64,000 bases of DNA from Cellulomonas shaoxiangyii (GTDB lineage Bacteria; Actinomycetota; Actinomycetes; Actinomycetales; Cellulomonadaceae). The stretch spans positions 1,364,001 to 1,428,000 of the forward strand of contig NZ_CP039291.1 in the NCBI RefSeq assembly GCF_004798685.1, written 5' to 3'. The position numbers and the translations under genes are program-made. How positions within the stretch are numbered: the first letter of the stretch is position 1; each line of letters starts with the position of its first letter. A model generated the notes under the pieces. It was not told the origin of the DNA, did not search any database, and worked only from the letters and a program-made list of their open reading frames with translations. Positions 50,270 to 57,739 of this stretch are shown here, in pieces.

Positions 50270-51316
50270 GTGCCCGCCCGCTCCTCGTCCCGCTCGTCCG
50301 CGCGCTCGTCCTCCGCGGGACGCGCGTCCCGCGGCCCCGCAGTCGCCGGGGTGCCGTGGACGCAGGCGTCACCGGCTCCGGTCGTCCTCGTGTCCGGCCC
50401 GGAGGAGCTGCTCGCCGAGCGGGCGGCGGAGCGCATCGTGGCGCGCGTGCGCGAGACGGACCCCGATGTGGAGGTCGTCCGCGTCGACGCCGCGCAGTAC
50501 GCGGCGGGAGAGCTGGCGGTGCTCACGAGCCCGTCCCTGTTCGCGGACGGGAAGGTCGTGCTCGTGGAGGGCGTCGAGCGCTCCGGCGACGCTCTGCTGG
50601 TCGACGCCGAGGCGTACGTGGCACGGCCGATGACCGACGTCGTCGTCGTGCTCCGGCACGCCGGCGGCATGCGGGGCAAGCGGCTGCTCGACGCGGCGCG
50701 GGCAGCGGGCGTCCCGACCGTCGCGTGCGAGTCGGTGAAGTCGGACGCCGACAAGGCGTCCTTCGTGCAGGACGAGCTCGCCCGTGCCGGTCGCCGCGCG
50801 GACGCCCGCGGGGTCCGCGCCCTCGTGGACGCGGTGGGCTCGGACCTGCGGGAGCTGGCGGCGGCGTGCGCGCAGCTCGTGGCGGACACGACGGGCCTCA
50901 TCGGCGAGGAGGCGGTCCAGCGCTACCACGGCGGCCGTGTCGAGGCGACGGGTTTCCAGGTCGCCGACGCGGCCGTCGCCGGGGAGGCGGGGAGGGCCGT
51001 CGCGCTGCTGCGGCACGCGATGGCGACGGGTCTGGACCCGGTCCCGATCGTGGCGGCCCTCGCCGTGCGGCTGCGGACGCTCGCCAAGGTGGGCGCGGTG
51101 CGCGGTCGCGGTGCCGCGGCGGCGCGCGAGCTCGGGATGGCGCCGTGGCAGGTCGACCGGGCGGCGGCGGACCTGCGGCGCTGGACCCCGGAGGGTCTCG
51201 CGACGGCCATCTCGGCGGTCGCGCAGGCGGACGCGGAGGTCAAGGGCGAGGGCCGCGACCCGCGCTTCGCGGTGGAGCGGGCGGTGCTGCGGGTGGCGGC
51301 GGCGGTGGACCGCTGA
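50270..51316 (+). CDS. holA: DNA polymerase III subunit delta
   Basis: 348 residues; the clamp-loader subunit that opens the beta sliding clamp. After a Ser/Arg-rich start come VVLVSGPEELLAERAAERIV, SPSLFADGKVVLVEGVE and VVLRHAGGMRGKRLLDA of domain I, then the helical collar (AVALLRHAMATGLDPVPIVAALAVRLRTLAKV). A CACACT hexamer (50258-50263) sits 7 nt before GTG 50270, consistent with a leaderless start. comEC-holA-rpsT order is standard. Confidence 0.93.
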   Translation: MPARSSSRSSARSSSAGRASRGPAVAGVPWTQASPAPVVLVSGPEELLAERAAERIVARVRETDPDVEVVRVDAAQYAAGELAVLTSPSLFADGKVVLVEGVERSGDALLVDAEAYVARPMTDVVVVLRHAGGMRGKRLLDAARAAGVPTVACESVKSDADKASFVQDELARAGRRADARGVRALVDAVGSDLRELAAACAQLVADTTGLIGEEAVQRYHGGRVEATGFQVADAAVAGEAGRAVALLRHAMATGLDPVPIVAALAVRLRTLAKVGAVRGRGAAAARELGMAPWQVDRAAADLRRWTPEGLATAISAVAQADAEVKGEGRDPRFAVERAVLRVAAAVDR

Positions 51317-51411
51317 CCGCACCGCCCTCCCCGTTCGTGGTCACGACGGGCCGCCGTCCGGCGGGGTGACGGTACGGCAGAACGCGTGCGGCGGGACGGG
51401 CTGTCGCGCGG

Positions 51412-52140
51412 TCAGCGGCCGACGAGGCGGGCGCCGGCCCGGTCCAGCACGTCGGCACGCTCGATGAGGTTGCCCTGGAACAGCGCGATGCCCAGGTCGC
51501 GCGCATGGCGCAGGGTCCGGGTCGACTCGACGTACTCGGCGATGAGGACGGCACCGAAGGACCGGGCGACGCCGACGACGGGGTGTCCCTCGACGTCGAG
51601 GTCGCGCACGTCGATCTTCACGAAGTCGGCGTGGGGGAGGAGCCGGCGCTGGTCGGGGTGGTCCACGAACGACGGAACCGCTATCCGGAAGCCGCGTTCG
51701 CGCAGACGGCGGATCCCCGAGAGGACCGGGGCGTCGACCTCCGTCGTGGCGCTGACCTCGAGGACGAGCCGGTCCGGACGTGCCGGGACCTCGAGCTCGC
51801 CGACGAGGTGCGCGCGCGGGCACCGGACGAACAGGAGGCGGCCGTGCGCGACGCCCTCGAGGTCGGCCCGGCCGAACGTCGCGCGCAGCACGTGCTGGGT
51901 CGCACGCTCGTGGTCCCGCGCGCCCCAGCCGCGGGCCACGTCGGCGCGGTGCCCGGGGGCCCGGTAGGAGAACTGGTAGGCGAAGGGGCGTCCGTGGCCG
52001 GAGTAGATGCCCTGACGCGCCACGAGCACCGGCTGGTGGGCGACGTGCTCGTCCCACGCGCGGCGCAGCTCGTGCGGGATCGCCGCGTCGACGGCGGCCC
52101 CCAGCCGCGCGAGCGTCGACTCGCGCCCGTCGGGTGTCAT
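51412..52140 (-). CDS. Degenerate EAL-domain protein (YuxH-like, no HDOD)
   Basis: 242 residues. VLVARQGIYSGHGRPFAYQFSYR corresponds to the start of YuxH/HDOD-type EAL domains, where YELLFR is usual; the signature Glu is Gln here. DFVKIDV and LIAEYVEST keep the Lys-x-Asp and AExVE motifs. The HDOD half of YuxH proteins is absent. It may bind c-di-GMP or act by protein contact, but hydrolysis looks unlikely. Divergent from the small secreted peptide gene; TGTCAT 8 nt before the ATG on its strand could be its -10. Confidence 0.75.
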   Translation of the reverse strand: MTPDGRESTLARLGAAVDAAIPHELRRAWDEHVAHQPVLVARQGIYSGHGRPFAYQFSYRAPGHRADVARGWGARDHERATQHVLRATFGRADLEGVAHGRLLFVRCPRAHLVGELEVPARPDRLVLEVSATTEVDAPVLSGIRRLRERGFRIAVPSFVDHPDQRRLLPHADFVKIDVRDLDVEGHPVVGVARSFGAVLIAEYVESTRTLRHARDLGIALFQGNLIERADVLDRAGARLVGR

Positions 52141-52329
52141 GGCGACTATGACACCACATGTCTCACCGTGTGATCGCCCCGCGAGGGGGTGGAATCCGCC
52201 GGCGGTGCTCCGGGGCGTCGCCGAGGTTCCCGCGGACATGCCCGGTGTGTCACCCTTGCGGCGGCGTCCCCGGCCTGGAGAGGACGTCTCGAGTCCCGCC
52301 CAGGCGCCGAGCCCTGACAGGAGTACGAC

Positions 52330-52455
52330 ATGAAGTCCGTCGCCACTGCCCTCGCCGCCCTCGTCCTCGCCGGTTCGCTCGCGACCGCCGTGCCGGCCGG
52401 GACGGCCTTCTCGGTGTCCTTCAACGGCACCGGTTGCTGCAAGGACGCCGTCTGA
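52330..52455 (+). CDS. Small secreted peptide, 41 codons (candidate signal peptide of the adjacent regulator)
   Basis: ATG 52330 to TGA 52455 with AGGAG 6 nt upstream. Residues 1-20 form a Sec signal (one Lys, then LAALVLAGSLATAV-type core); AGTA at 23-26 is a likely signal peptidase site, leaving FSVSFNGTGCCKDAV, 15 residues with a Cys pair. 38 of 41 codons end in G or C, so it behaves as coding DNA. A strong hairpin follows (52469-52506) and an XRE/TPR regulator begins 172 nt downstream. I recognise no family. Peptide-TPR regulator pairs are known (RRNPP) in Firmicutes; that this is one is inference. Confidence 0.7.
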   Translation: MKSVATALAALVLAGSLATAVPAGTAFSVSFNGTGCCKDAV

Positions 52456-52468
52456 CCCGGTGACCCGC

Positions 52469-52506
52469 CGGTGGGGCGCGCGCGGGTCTCCGGCGTGCCC
52501 CCACCG
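52469..52506 (+). terminator. Hairpin after the small peptide gene
   Basis: CGGTGGGG / CCCCACCG plus inner GCGCGC / GCGTGC (one G-U, one bulged C), 14 bp in all, 9-nt loop, 13 nt after the stop. It would isolate the peptide gene as its own transcript. Confidence 0.6.
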
Positions 52507-52605
52507 TGCCGCCCGGCCGCGCACGTGCCGCGCGGGACGGTGCGCCGCTGCCGCCACGCCGTGCACGCCGCGACTCACCGTGGTGCTGGTCTGGCGTACA
52601 CGGTC

Positions 52606-52622
52606 GTCATACGTAAGATGAC
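52606..52622 (+). promoter_or_regulatory. Promoter and inverted repeat of the XRE/TPR gene
   Basis: GTCAT-N7-ATGAC (52606-52610 / 52618-52622) brackets TAAGAT (52614-52619), a -10 placed 8 nt before ATG 52628. The repeat covers the promoter, the expected place for autorepression by the HTH protein it precedes. Confidence 0.5.
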
Positions 52623-52627
52623 ATCTC

Positions 52628-53953
52628 ATGACGACCATCGGTGACCGTGTGCGCGAGGCGCGCCTGGCAGCAGGGCTCTCGCAGACCGCTCTCGCCGGCA
52701 ACGCCTTCTCGCCCAGCTACATCTCCCTCATCGAGGCCGGCCACCGGGAGCCGACCGACGCCGCGCTCACGGTGCTCGCCGAGCGGCTCGGCACGACGCT
52801 CGAGTTCCTCAAGCACGGCGACGACGGTCCCAACGAGGCCCGCACCCGCCTCGAGCTCGACTACGCGCGGCTCGACCTGGCCAGCGGCGACGCGCCGGGC
52901 GCGGTGCACCGCATCTCCGGGCTCGACCTGTCCGTCATCACGCCCGCGCTGCGGTCCGAGGCGCTCACGACCCTCGCCCGCGCGCACGAGATGACGGGCG
53001 ACCTCGAGGCCGCGATCACGATCCTCGAGCCGCTGCTGGCCGAGACCCAGGGGCGCAACGACCAGCTGCGCGCCGCGGTGCTGACCACCGCGCTCGTCGG
53101 GTGCTACCTGGAGGCGGGCGACCTGCACCGCGCCGTCGAGGTCGGTGAGCGCACGCTCGGGGACCTCGACCGGGCGGACCTCGTCGGAACCGACGAGCAC
53201 CTGCGTCTGGCGTCGACGGTCCTGTGGGCGTACGTGGAGCGCGGCGACCTGCTGTACGCGACGCACCGCGCGGCCGAGCTCGTGCGCCTCGCCGAGTCGC
53301 TCGGCACGCCGCGCGGCCGGGGGTCGGTCTACTGGAACGCGGCGCTCGTCGCGGAGCAGCGGCGCGACTACGAGCTCGCGCAGCGCTACACCGAGCGCGC
53401 CCTGGCGCTGCTCTCGGAGGGGGAGCCCGACCGGGACCTGCCGCGTCTGCGCGTGAACTACGCGTGGCTGCTGCTGCGCTCCGAGCCGGCGGACCCCAAG
53501 GCGGCGCTCGACCAGATCGACCTCGCCGAGCCCGGGCTGTCCGCGGCGGGCTCGAAGCTGGACGTCGCGCGGCTGCAGGTCGAGCGCTCGCGCGCGCACC
53601 TGCTCCTCGGCGACGTGGACGAGGCGGAGGCGGACGCGCACGCGGCGCTCACGGCGCTCGGCGAGGCCCCTCGGCTCGAGGCGGCGACGGCGCACCTCGC
53701 GCTCGGCGACGTGCTCGCGGCCCGCGGCGACCAGGACGGGGCTGCTGCGGCGTACCGCTGGGGCGCCGACATGCTCGGCATGATGGCGGCGACGCGGCAC
53801 TCCGCCGGCGTGTGGCGCGAGCTGGGTGACCGCTACCTGCGGCGCGGCGAGGTCGACGAGGCCGCGCGTGCGTACGACCGCGCGCTGCGTGAGGCCGGCT
53901 TCCAGCCGTCGCTGCCGACGGGCACGCCGCACCAGACGTGGTCGCTGGGCTGA
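52628..53953 (+). CDS. XRE-family regulator with TPR sensor domain
   Basis: 441 residues. HTH at about 5-60 (IGDRVREARLAAGLSQTALA, SPSYISLIEAGHREPTDAAL), then about nine TPR-like helical hairpins to the C-terminus (for example LTTLARAHEMTGDLEAAITILEPLL, AHLLLGDVDEAEADAHAAL, LGDRYLRRGEVDEAARAYDRAL). HTH plus TPR is the architecture of RRNPP peptide receptors (PlcR, Rgg, NprR), although the family is also common in actinobacteria without a known ligand. Leaderless ATG. The upstream exported peptide is the obvious candidate ligand. Confidence 0.88.
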   Translation: MTTIGDRVREARLAAGLSQTALAGNAFSPSYISLIEAGHREPTDAALTVLAERLGTTLEFLKHGDDGPNEARTRLELDYARLDLASGDAPGAVHRISGLDLSVITPALRSEALTTLARAHEMTGDLEAAITILEPLLAETQGRNDQLRAAVLTTALVGCYLEAGDLHRAVEVGERTLGDLDRADLVGTDEHLRLASTVLWAYVERGDLLYATHRAAELVRLAESLGTPRGRGSVYWNAALVAEQRRDYELAQRYTERALALLSEGEPDRDLPRLRVNYAWLLLRSEPADPKAALDQIDLAEPGLSAAGSKLDVARLQVERSRAHLLLGDVDEAEADAHAALTALGEAPRLEAATAHLALGDVLAARGDQDGAAAAYRWGADMLGMMAATRHSAGVWRELGDRYLRRGEVDEAARAYDRALREAGFQPSLPTGTPHQTWSLG

Positions 53954-54027
53954 ACCCGGTCGCCGGCTGACCGGCACGGGCGGTGCGACGGCTCGCGCCC
54001 GCCCGTGCGCCGCGGACGTGCCCGAGC

Positions 54028-54073
54028 ACGAACGAGGGCGTCACCCGCAGCTGCGGGTGACGCCCTCGTTCGT
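54028..54073. terminator. Bidirectional terminator, 23-bp perfect palindrome
   Basis: A loopless 46-nt perfect palindrome centred on GCAG/CTGC with ends ACGAACGAGGG and CCCTCGTTCGT, between the convergent XRE/TPR and rpsT genes. On either strand the distal arm supplies CTCGTTCGT as a weak T-rich end. Confidence 0.8.
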
Positions 54074-54094
54074 CGAGCGTGCGGCGGTGCCGCC

Positions 54095-54128
54095 GGACCC
54101 GCGCCGGACCGTGACGGTCCGCGGGTCC
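54095..54128 (-). terminator. rpsT terminator hairpin
   Basis: GGACCCGC / GCGGGTCC outer stem, 3-nt bulge, inner GGACCGT / ACGGTCC, immediately after the rpsT stop on the minus strand. Together with the palindrome at 54028-54073 it forms a double terminator. Confidence 0.6.
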
Positions 54129-54134
54129 CGGTCG

Positions 54135-54395
54135 TCAGAGACCGTTGACGGCCTTCGCCAGCGCCGACTTGCGGTTGGCTGCCTGGTTGGCGTGGATGAC
54201 GCCCTTCGAGACCGCCTTGTCGAGCTTGCGCGACGCGGTGACGAGGGCCGCAGCCGCGGTGTCCTTGTCGCCGCCGGCGACGGCCTCGCGGACGCGACGC
54301 ACGTACGTCTTCAGCTCCGACTTGACGGCCTTGTTGCGCAGGCGCGCCTTCTCGTTCGTCGTGATGCGCTTGATCTGGGACTTGATGTTCGCCAC
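54135..54395 (-). CDS. rpsT: 30S ribosomal protein S20
   Basis: 86 residues, bS20: [29 protein letters not shown] and the C-terminal [23 protein letters not shown] are diagnostic. Start GTG 54395 with AGAGAG about 7 nt upstream. It faces leftward next to holA-side genes, as usual in actinobacteria. Confidence 0.97.
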   Translation of the reverse strand: MANIKSQIKRITTNEKARLRNKAVKSELKTYVRRVREAVAGGDKDTAAAALVTASRKLDKAVSKGVIHANQAANRKSALAKAVNGL

Positions 54396-54539
54396 GTGTG
54401 GACTCTCTGGTGTGGTCGCCGAAGCGATCTGACAGGTCGTAGAGGGCGTGCGCAGCGCCGGGACTGGGGCGTGGGGGTACCCGCGGGGAACGGCCTGCGC
54501 AGGTGTCCGCCGACCCGGGCGGACACGCGGATCACGATC

Positions 54540-55061
54540 CTACCAGCCGTGCAGGCGGGCGGCGGCACGCGTGACCCGGTCGAAGACCTCGGGGTCGAGC
54601 GCCGCACCCTCCCGCCGCACCGCTTCCGGACCCAGGCGCAGCACGCGGTCCAGGCGCACCTCGCTGGGACGGCCCCGCGGGTCCCACCCGCCGGTGCCGA
54701 CGTCCGTCCACACGCGGCCGTGCCGCGCCTCGTCGGCCGCGTCGCGGTCGTGGTCCTGGCTGCTGAGCATCAGGGCGACCAGCGTGCGGCCCTCCCGGGC
54801 CAGGACGAGCACCGGCCTGTCCTTGCCCTGCGTGGGGTCGTCCTCGTACGGGACCCACGCCCAGACGACCTCGCCCGGGTCCGGCTCGCCGTCGGCCGCC
54901 GGCGCCCACGTCGGGCGGACGGTCCGCTGCGCCCCGTCGCCGGCCCGCGCGGCACCCGGGCGCGCCGTCGCGGGGCGCCGCGGTCGGGCGGGCGCGCCGG
55001 TCGACGGGCGCACCGCGTCGACGACGGCACGCAGCAGGGAGGTCCACCGGGCAGCGCGCAC
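54540..55061 (-). CDS. PemK/MazF-like protein without a partner antitoxin
   Basis: 173 residues. After ~60 Arg/Ala/Pro-rich residues, PGEVVWAWVPYEDDPTQGKDRPVLVLAREG is the PemK/MazF N-terminal strand set, and LMLSSQDHD and TGGWDPRGRPSEVRLDRVLRL follow. MazF/PemK proteins are sequence-specific endoribonucleases, but no antitoxin-sized gene adjoins it. GTG start at 55061. Conserved chromosomal solo copies like this may have a housekeeping role. Confidence 0.82.
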   Translation of the reverse strand: MRAARWTSLLRAVVDAVRPSTGAPARPRRPATARPGAARAGDGAQRTVRPTWAPAADGEPDPGEVVWAWVPYEDDPTQGKDRPVLVLAREGRTLVALMLSSQDHDRDAADEARHGRVWTDVGTGGWDPRGRPSEVRLDRVLRLGPEAVRREGAALDPEVFDRVTRAAARLHGW

Positions 55062-55225
55062 GCCGGGAGCCTAGCGACGCGCACGCCGACCCGCGCAGCG
55101 CGGCCCGCGGACACGGTCCGTCGTGCGCGGCACGGGCGCCCCCGCGACCCCGACCTGCACGGACGCGCGCAGCGCCGCACGGGGGAGCGCGGTCCTCCCG
55201 TAACGCGTCGTTGACACTTCGGGGC

Positions 55226-55231
55226 TACATT
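55226..55231 (+). promoter_or_regulatory. -10 hexamer of the ATP-grasp operon
   Basis: TACATT ends 8 nt before ATG 55239. TTGACA at 55211-55216 is only 9 bp upstream, too close to be its -35. Confidence 0.5.
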
Positions 55232-55238
55232 CGCCGCC

Positions 55239-56816
55239 ATGGCGGACCTGTTCGACGACTACCCGGCCGGGGATGCCTGGGACGAGATGATCGGGCCGGG
55301 CGGTGAGGTGCACGCGGCGTACCGCAACGTGCACGCCGCGCTGGCGCAGCTCTCCGACGGCGAGCTGCGCGCACGCGCCGACACGTTGGCCCGCTCGTAC
55401 CTGACGCAGGGCGTGACGTTCGACTTCGCCGGCGAGGAGCGGCCGTTCCCGCTGGACGTCGTGCCGCGCGTGGTCGCGGGCGACGAGTGGGAGCACGTGG
55501 CGCCGGGTGTGCAGCAGCGCGTGCGCGCGCTCGAGGCGTTCCTCGCGGACGTGTACGGGCCGCAGAAGGCCGTGGCAGACGGCGTCGTGCCGAGGTCGGT
55601 CGTCGTGTCGTCGACCCACTTCCACCGCGCCGCCCGCGGCATCGAGCCGCCCAACGGCGTGCGCGTGCACGTGTCGGGGATCGACCTCGTGCGCGACTCG
55701 CTGGGCGGCTGGCGGGTCCTGGAGGACAACGTCCGGGTGCCGTCCGGCGTGAGCTACGTGCTGTCGAACCGCCGCGCGATGGCGCAGACCTTCCCGGAGC
55801 TGTTCGCCACGCTGCGCATCCGGCCGGTCGTCGACTACTCCCGCCGGCTGCTGGCCGCCCTCATCGCCGCCGCGCCGGCCGGCAACGACGACCCGACGGT
55901 GGTGGTGCTCACGCCGGGCGTCTACAACAGCGCCTACTTCGAGCACGCGCTCCTGGCGCGGACGATGGGCGTCGAGCTCGTCGAGGGCCGCGACCTGTAC
56001 TGCTCGGGCGGCCGGGTGTGGATGCGCACCACGCAAGGCCGCAGGCGCGTGGACGTGATCTACCGGCGCGTCGACGACGAGTTCCTCGACCCGGTGGTGT
56101 TCCGGTCGGACTCGCTGCTCGGGTGCCCCGGGCTCATGACGTGCGCCCGGCTCGGCACGGTGACGCTGGCCAACGCCGTGGGCAACGGCGTCGCGGACGA
56201 CAAGCTCCTCTACACCTACGTGCCGGACCTGATCCGCTACCACCTGGGCGAGGAGCCGATCCTGCCGAACGTCGACACGTGGCGGCTGGAGGACCCGGGT
56301 GCGCTCGAGGAGGTCCTCGACCGCCTCGACGAGCTCGTCGTGAAGCCCGTGGACGGGTCCGGCGGCAAGGGGCTCGTGGTGGGACCCCGGGCGTCGGCCG
56401 CCGAGCTCGAGACGTTGCGCGCGCGGCTGCGGCAGGACCCCCGCGGGTGGATCGCGCAGCCGGTCGTGCAGCTGTCGACCGTCCCGACGCTCGTCGAGGA
56501 CGGGCTCCGCCCGCGCCACGTGGACCTGCGCCCGTTCGCCGTGAACGACGGCGACTCGGTGTACGTGCTCCCGGGCGGTCTGACGCGCGTCGCGCTGCCC
56601 GAGGGACAGCTCGTCGTGAACTCGTCGCAGGGCGGCGGGTCGAAGGACACGTGGGTGCTCGGCGGGCGCGTCCCGCGGCGCTCGCAGCAGCAGGTGCAGG
56701 GCCAGGCCCAGCGGGTGCCGCAGGAGGCGGCCGTGCCGATCGACTCCAACCCGAGCGACGCGCGCGTGCAGGTCATGCAGCAGCAGCAGCAGCGGGCCGG
56801 GGGTGCGACGTGCTGA
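55239..56816 (+). CDS. Circularly permuted type 2 ATP-grasp protein
   Basis: 525 residues of the DUF404/DUF407 family. N-terminal YRNVHAALAQLSDGELRARA, then RVLEDNVRVPSGVSYVLSNRR, NAVGNGVADDKLLYTYVPDLIRYHLGEEPIL and the ATP-binding VVKPVDGSGGKGLVVGP. The C-terminus is Gln-rich (QQQVQGQAQ, QQQQQ). First gene of the widespread trio with an Alpha-E protein and a transglutaminase-like protein, proposed to make or modify a peptide amide bond; the product is unknown. Overlaps the next gene by 7 nt. Confidence 0.92.
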   Translation: MADLFDDYPAGDAWDEMIGPGGEVHAAYRNVHAALAQLSDGELRARADTLARSYLTQGVTFDFAGEERPFPLDVVPRVVAGDEWEHVAPGVQQRVRALEAFLADVYGPQKAVADGVVPRSVVVSSTHFHRAARGIEPPNGVRVHVSGIDLVRDSLGGWRVLEDNVRVPSGVSYVLSNRRAMAQTFPELFATLRIRPVVDYSRRLLAALIAAAPAGNDDPTVVVLTPGVYNSAYFEHALLARTMGVELVEGRDLYCSGGRVWMRTTQGRRRVDVIYRRVDDEFLDPVVFRSDSLLGCPGLMTCARLGTVTLANAVGNGVADDKLLYTYVPDLIRYHLGEEPILPNVDTWRLEDPGALEEVLDRLDELVVKPVDGSGGKGLVVGPRASAAELETLRARLRQDPRGWIAQPVVQLSTVPTLVEDGLRPRHVDLRPFAVNDGDSVYVLPGGLTRVALPEGQLVVNSSQGGGSKDTWVLGGRVPRRSQQQVQGQAQRVPQEAAVPIDSNPSDARVQVMQQQQQRAGGATC

Positions 56817-57739
56817 GCCGCATCGCCGAGTCGCTGTTCTGGATCGGCCGCTACGTGGAGCGCGCCGACGACACCGCGCGCCTGCTGGACGTCCACGTGC
56901 AGAACCTGCTCGAGGACCCGTGGGCGGAGGAGGACGCCGCCTGCCGCTCGCTGCTGTCGGTCATGGACCGGCCGTCGCCGCCCCCCGACGTCGAGGTGGG
57001 GCGCGAGCACGTGCTCGACGTGCTCGCGTACGACCGGTTCTCGCCGTCCGCGATCGCCGGCTCCCTCGTCTCGGCGCGCGAGAACGCCCGCCGGGCGCGC
57101 GAGATCGTCTCCACCGAGCTGTGGGAGTGCCTCAACGCCACCTGGAACCAGCTGCCCACGCACATGCGCCCGACGCGGCCGCACGACTACTTCACGTGGG
57201 TGCGGGAGCGCGCGGCCATCGTCGCCGGGATCATGGACGGCACGACGTCGCGCGACGAGACGTGGTCCTTCATGGTGCTCGGCCGCTCGATCGAGCGGGC
57301 CGACATGACCGCCCGGCTGCTCACCACGCGGGCGCTCGCGGGTTCGGCGGGGCCGGGCTGGACGACGCTGCTGCGCTCGTGCGGCGCCCACGAGGCCTTC
57401 CTGCGCACCTACCGGGGTACCGCCCCGGACGAGCGCGCCGCCGGGTTCCTCCTGCTCGACCGCCTGTTCCCGCGCTCGATCGTCGCGGCGCTCAACCAGG
57501 CCGAGGCGTGCCTGACGGCGCTCGAGCCGGTCACCGACCGGTCGGGCATCGACGACGCCCGCCGGCACCTCGGCCACGTCCGCTCGAACCTGGAGTACCG
57601 CCCGCTCATGGAGATCCTCGACGACCTGCCGCGGGAGATGGAGCTCGTGCAGCGGGCGTGCTCGGCGGCCTCCGACGCGATCCGCGGCCGGTACTTCCCG
57701 TCCGGGGCGGAGCTGACGTGGGTGGGGGAGGCGCTGTGA
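56810..57739 (+). CDS. Alpha-E domain protein (DUF403)
   Basis: 309 residues, all alpha. LSRIAESLFWIGRYVERADDTARLLDVH is the family's N-terminal signature; FMVLGRSIERADMTARLL and LRSCGAHEAFLRTYRG follow. Always found with the ATP-grasp gene upstream. The GTG start lies inside the previous gene's last codons and its stop overlaps the next gene by 4 nt. Confidence 0.93.
   Translation: MLSRIAESLFWIGRYVERADDTARLLDVHVQNLLEDPWAEEDAACRSLLSVMDRPSPPPDVEVGREHVLDVLAYDRFSPSAIAGSLVSARENARRAREIVSTELWECLNATWNQLPTHMRPTRPHDYFTWVRERAAIVAGIMDGTTSRDETWSFMVLGRSIERADMTARLLTTRALAGSAGPGWTTLLRSCGAHEAFLRTYRGTAPDERAAGFLLLDRLFPRSIVAALNQAEACLTALEPVTDRSGIDDARRHLGHVRSNLEYRPLMEILDDLPREMELVQRACSAASDAIRGRYFPSGAELTWVGEAL

Noticed and set aside
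55211-55231. TTGACA/TACATT as a normal -35/-10 pair
   Set aside because: The spacer is only 9 bp, incompatible with a standard promoter; only the -10 is kept.
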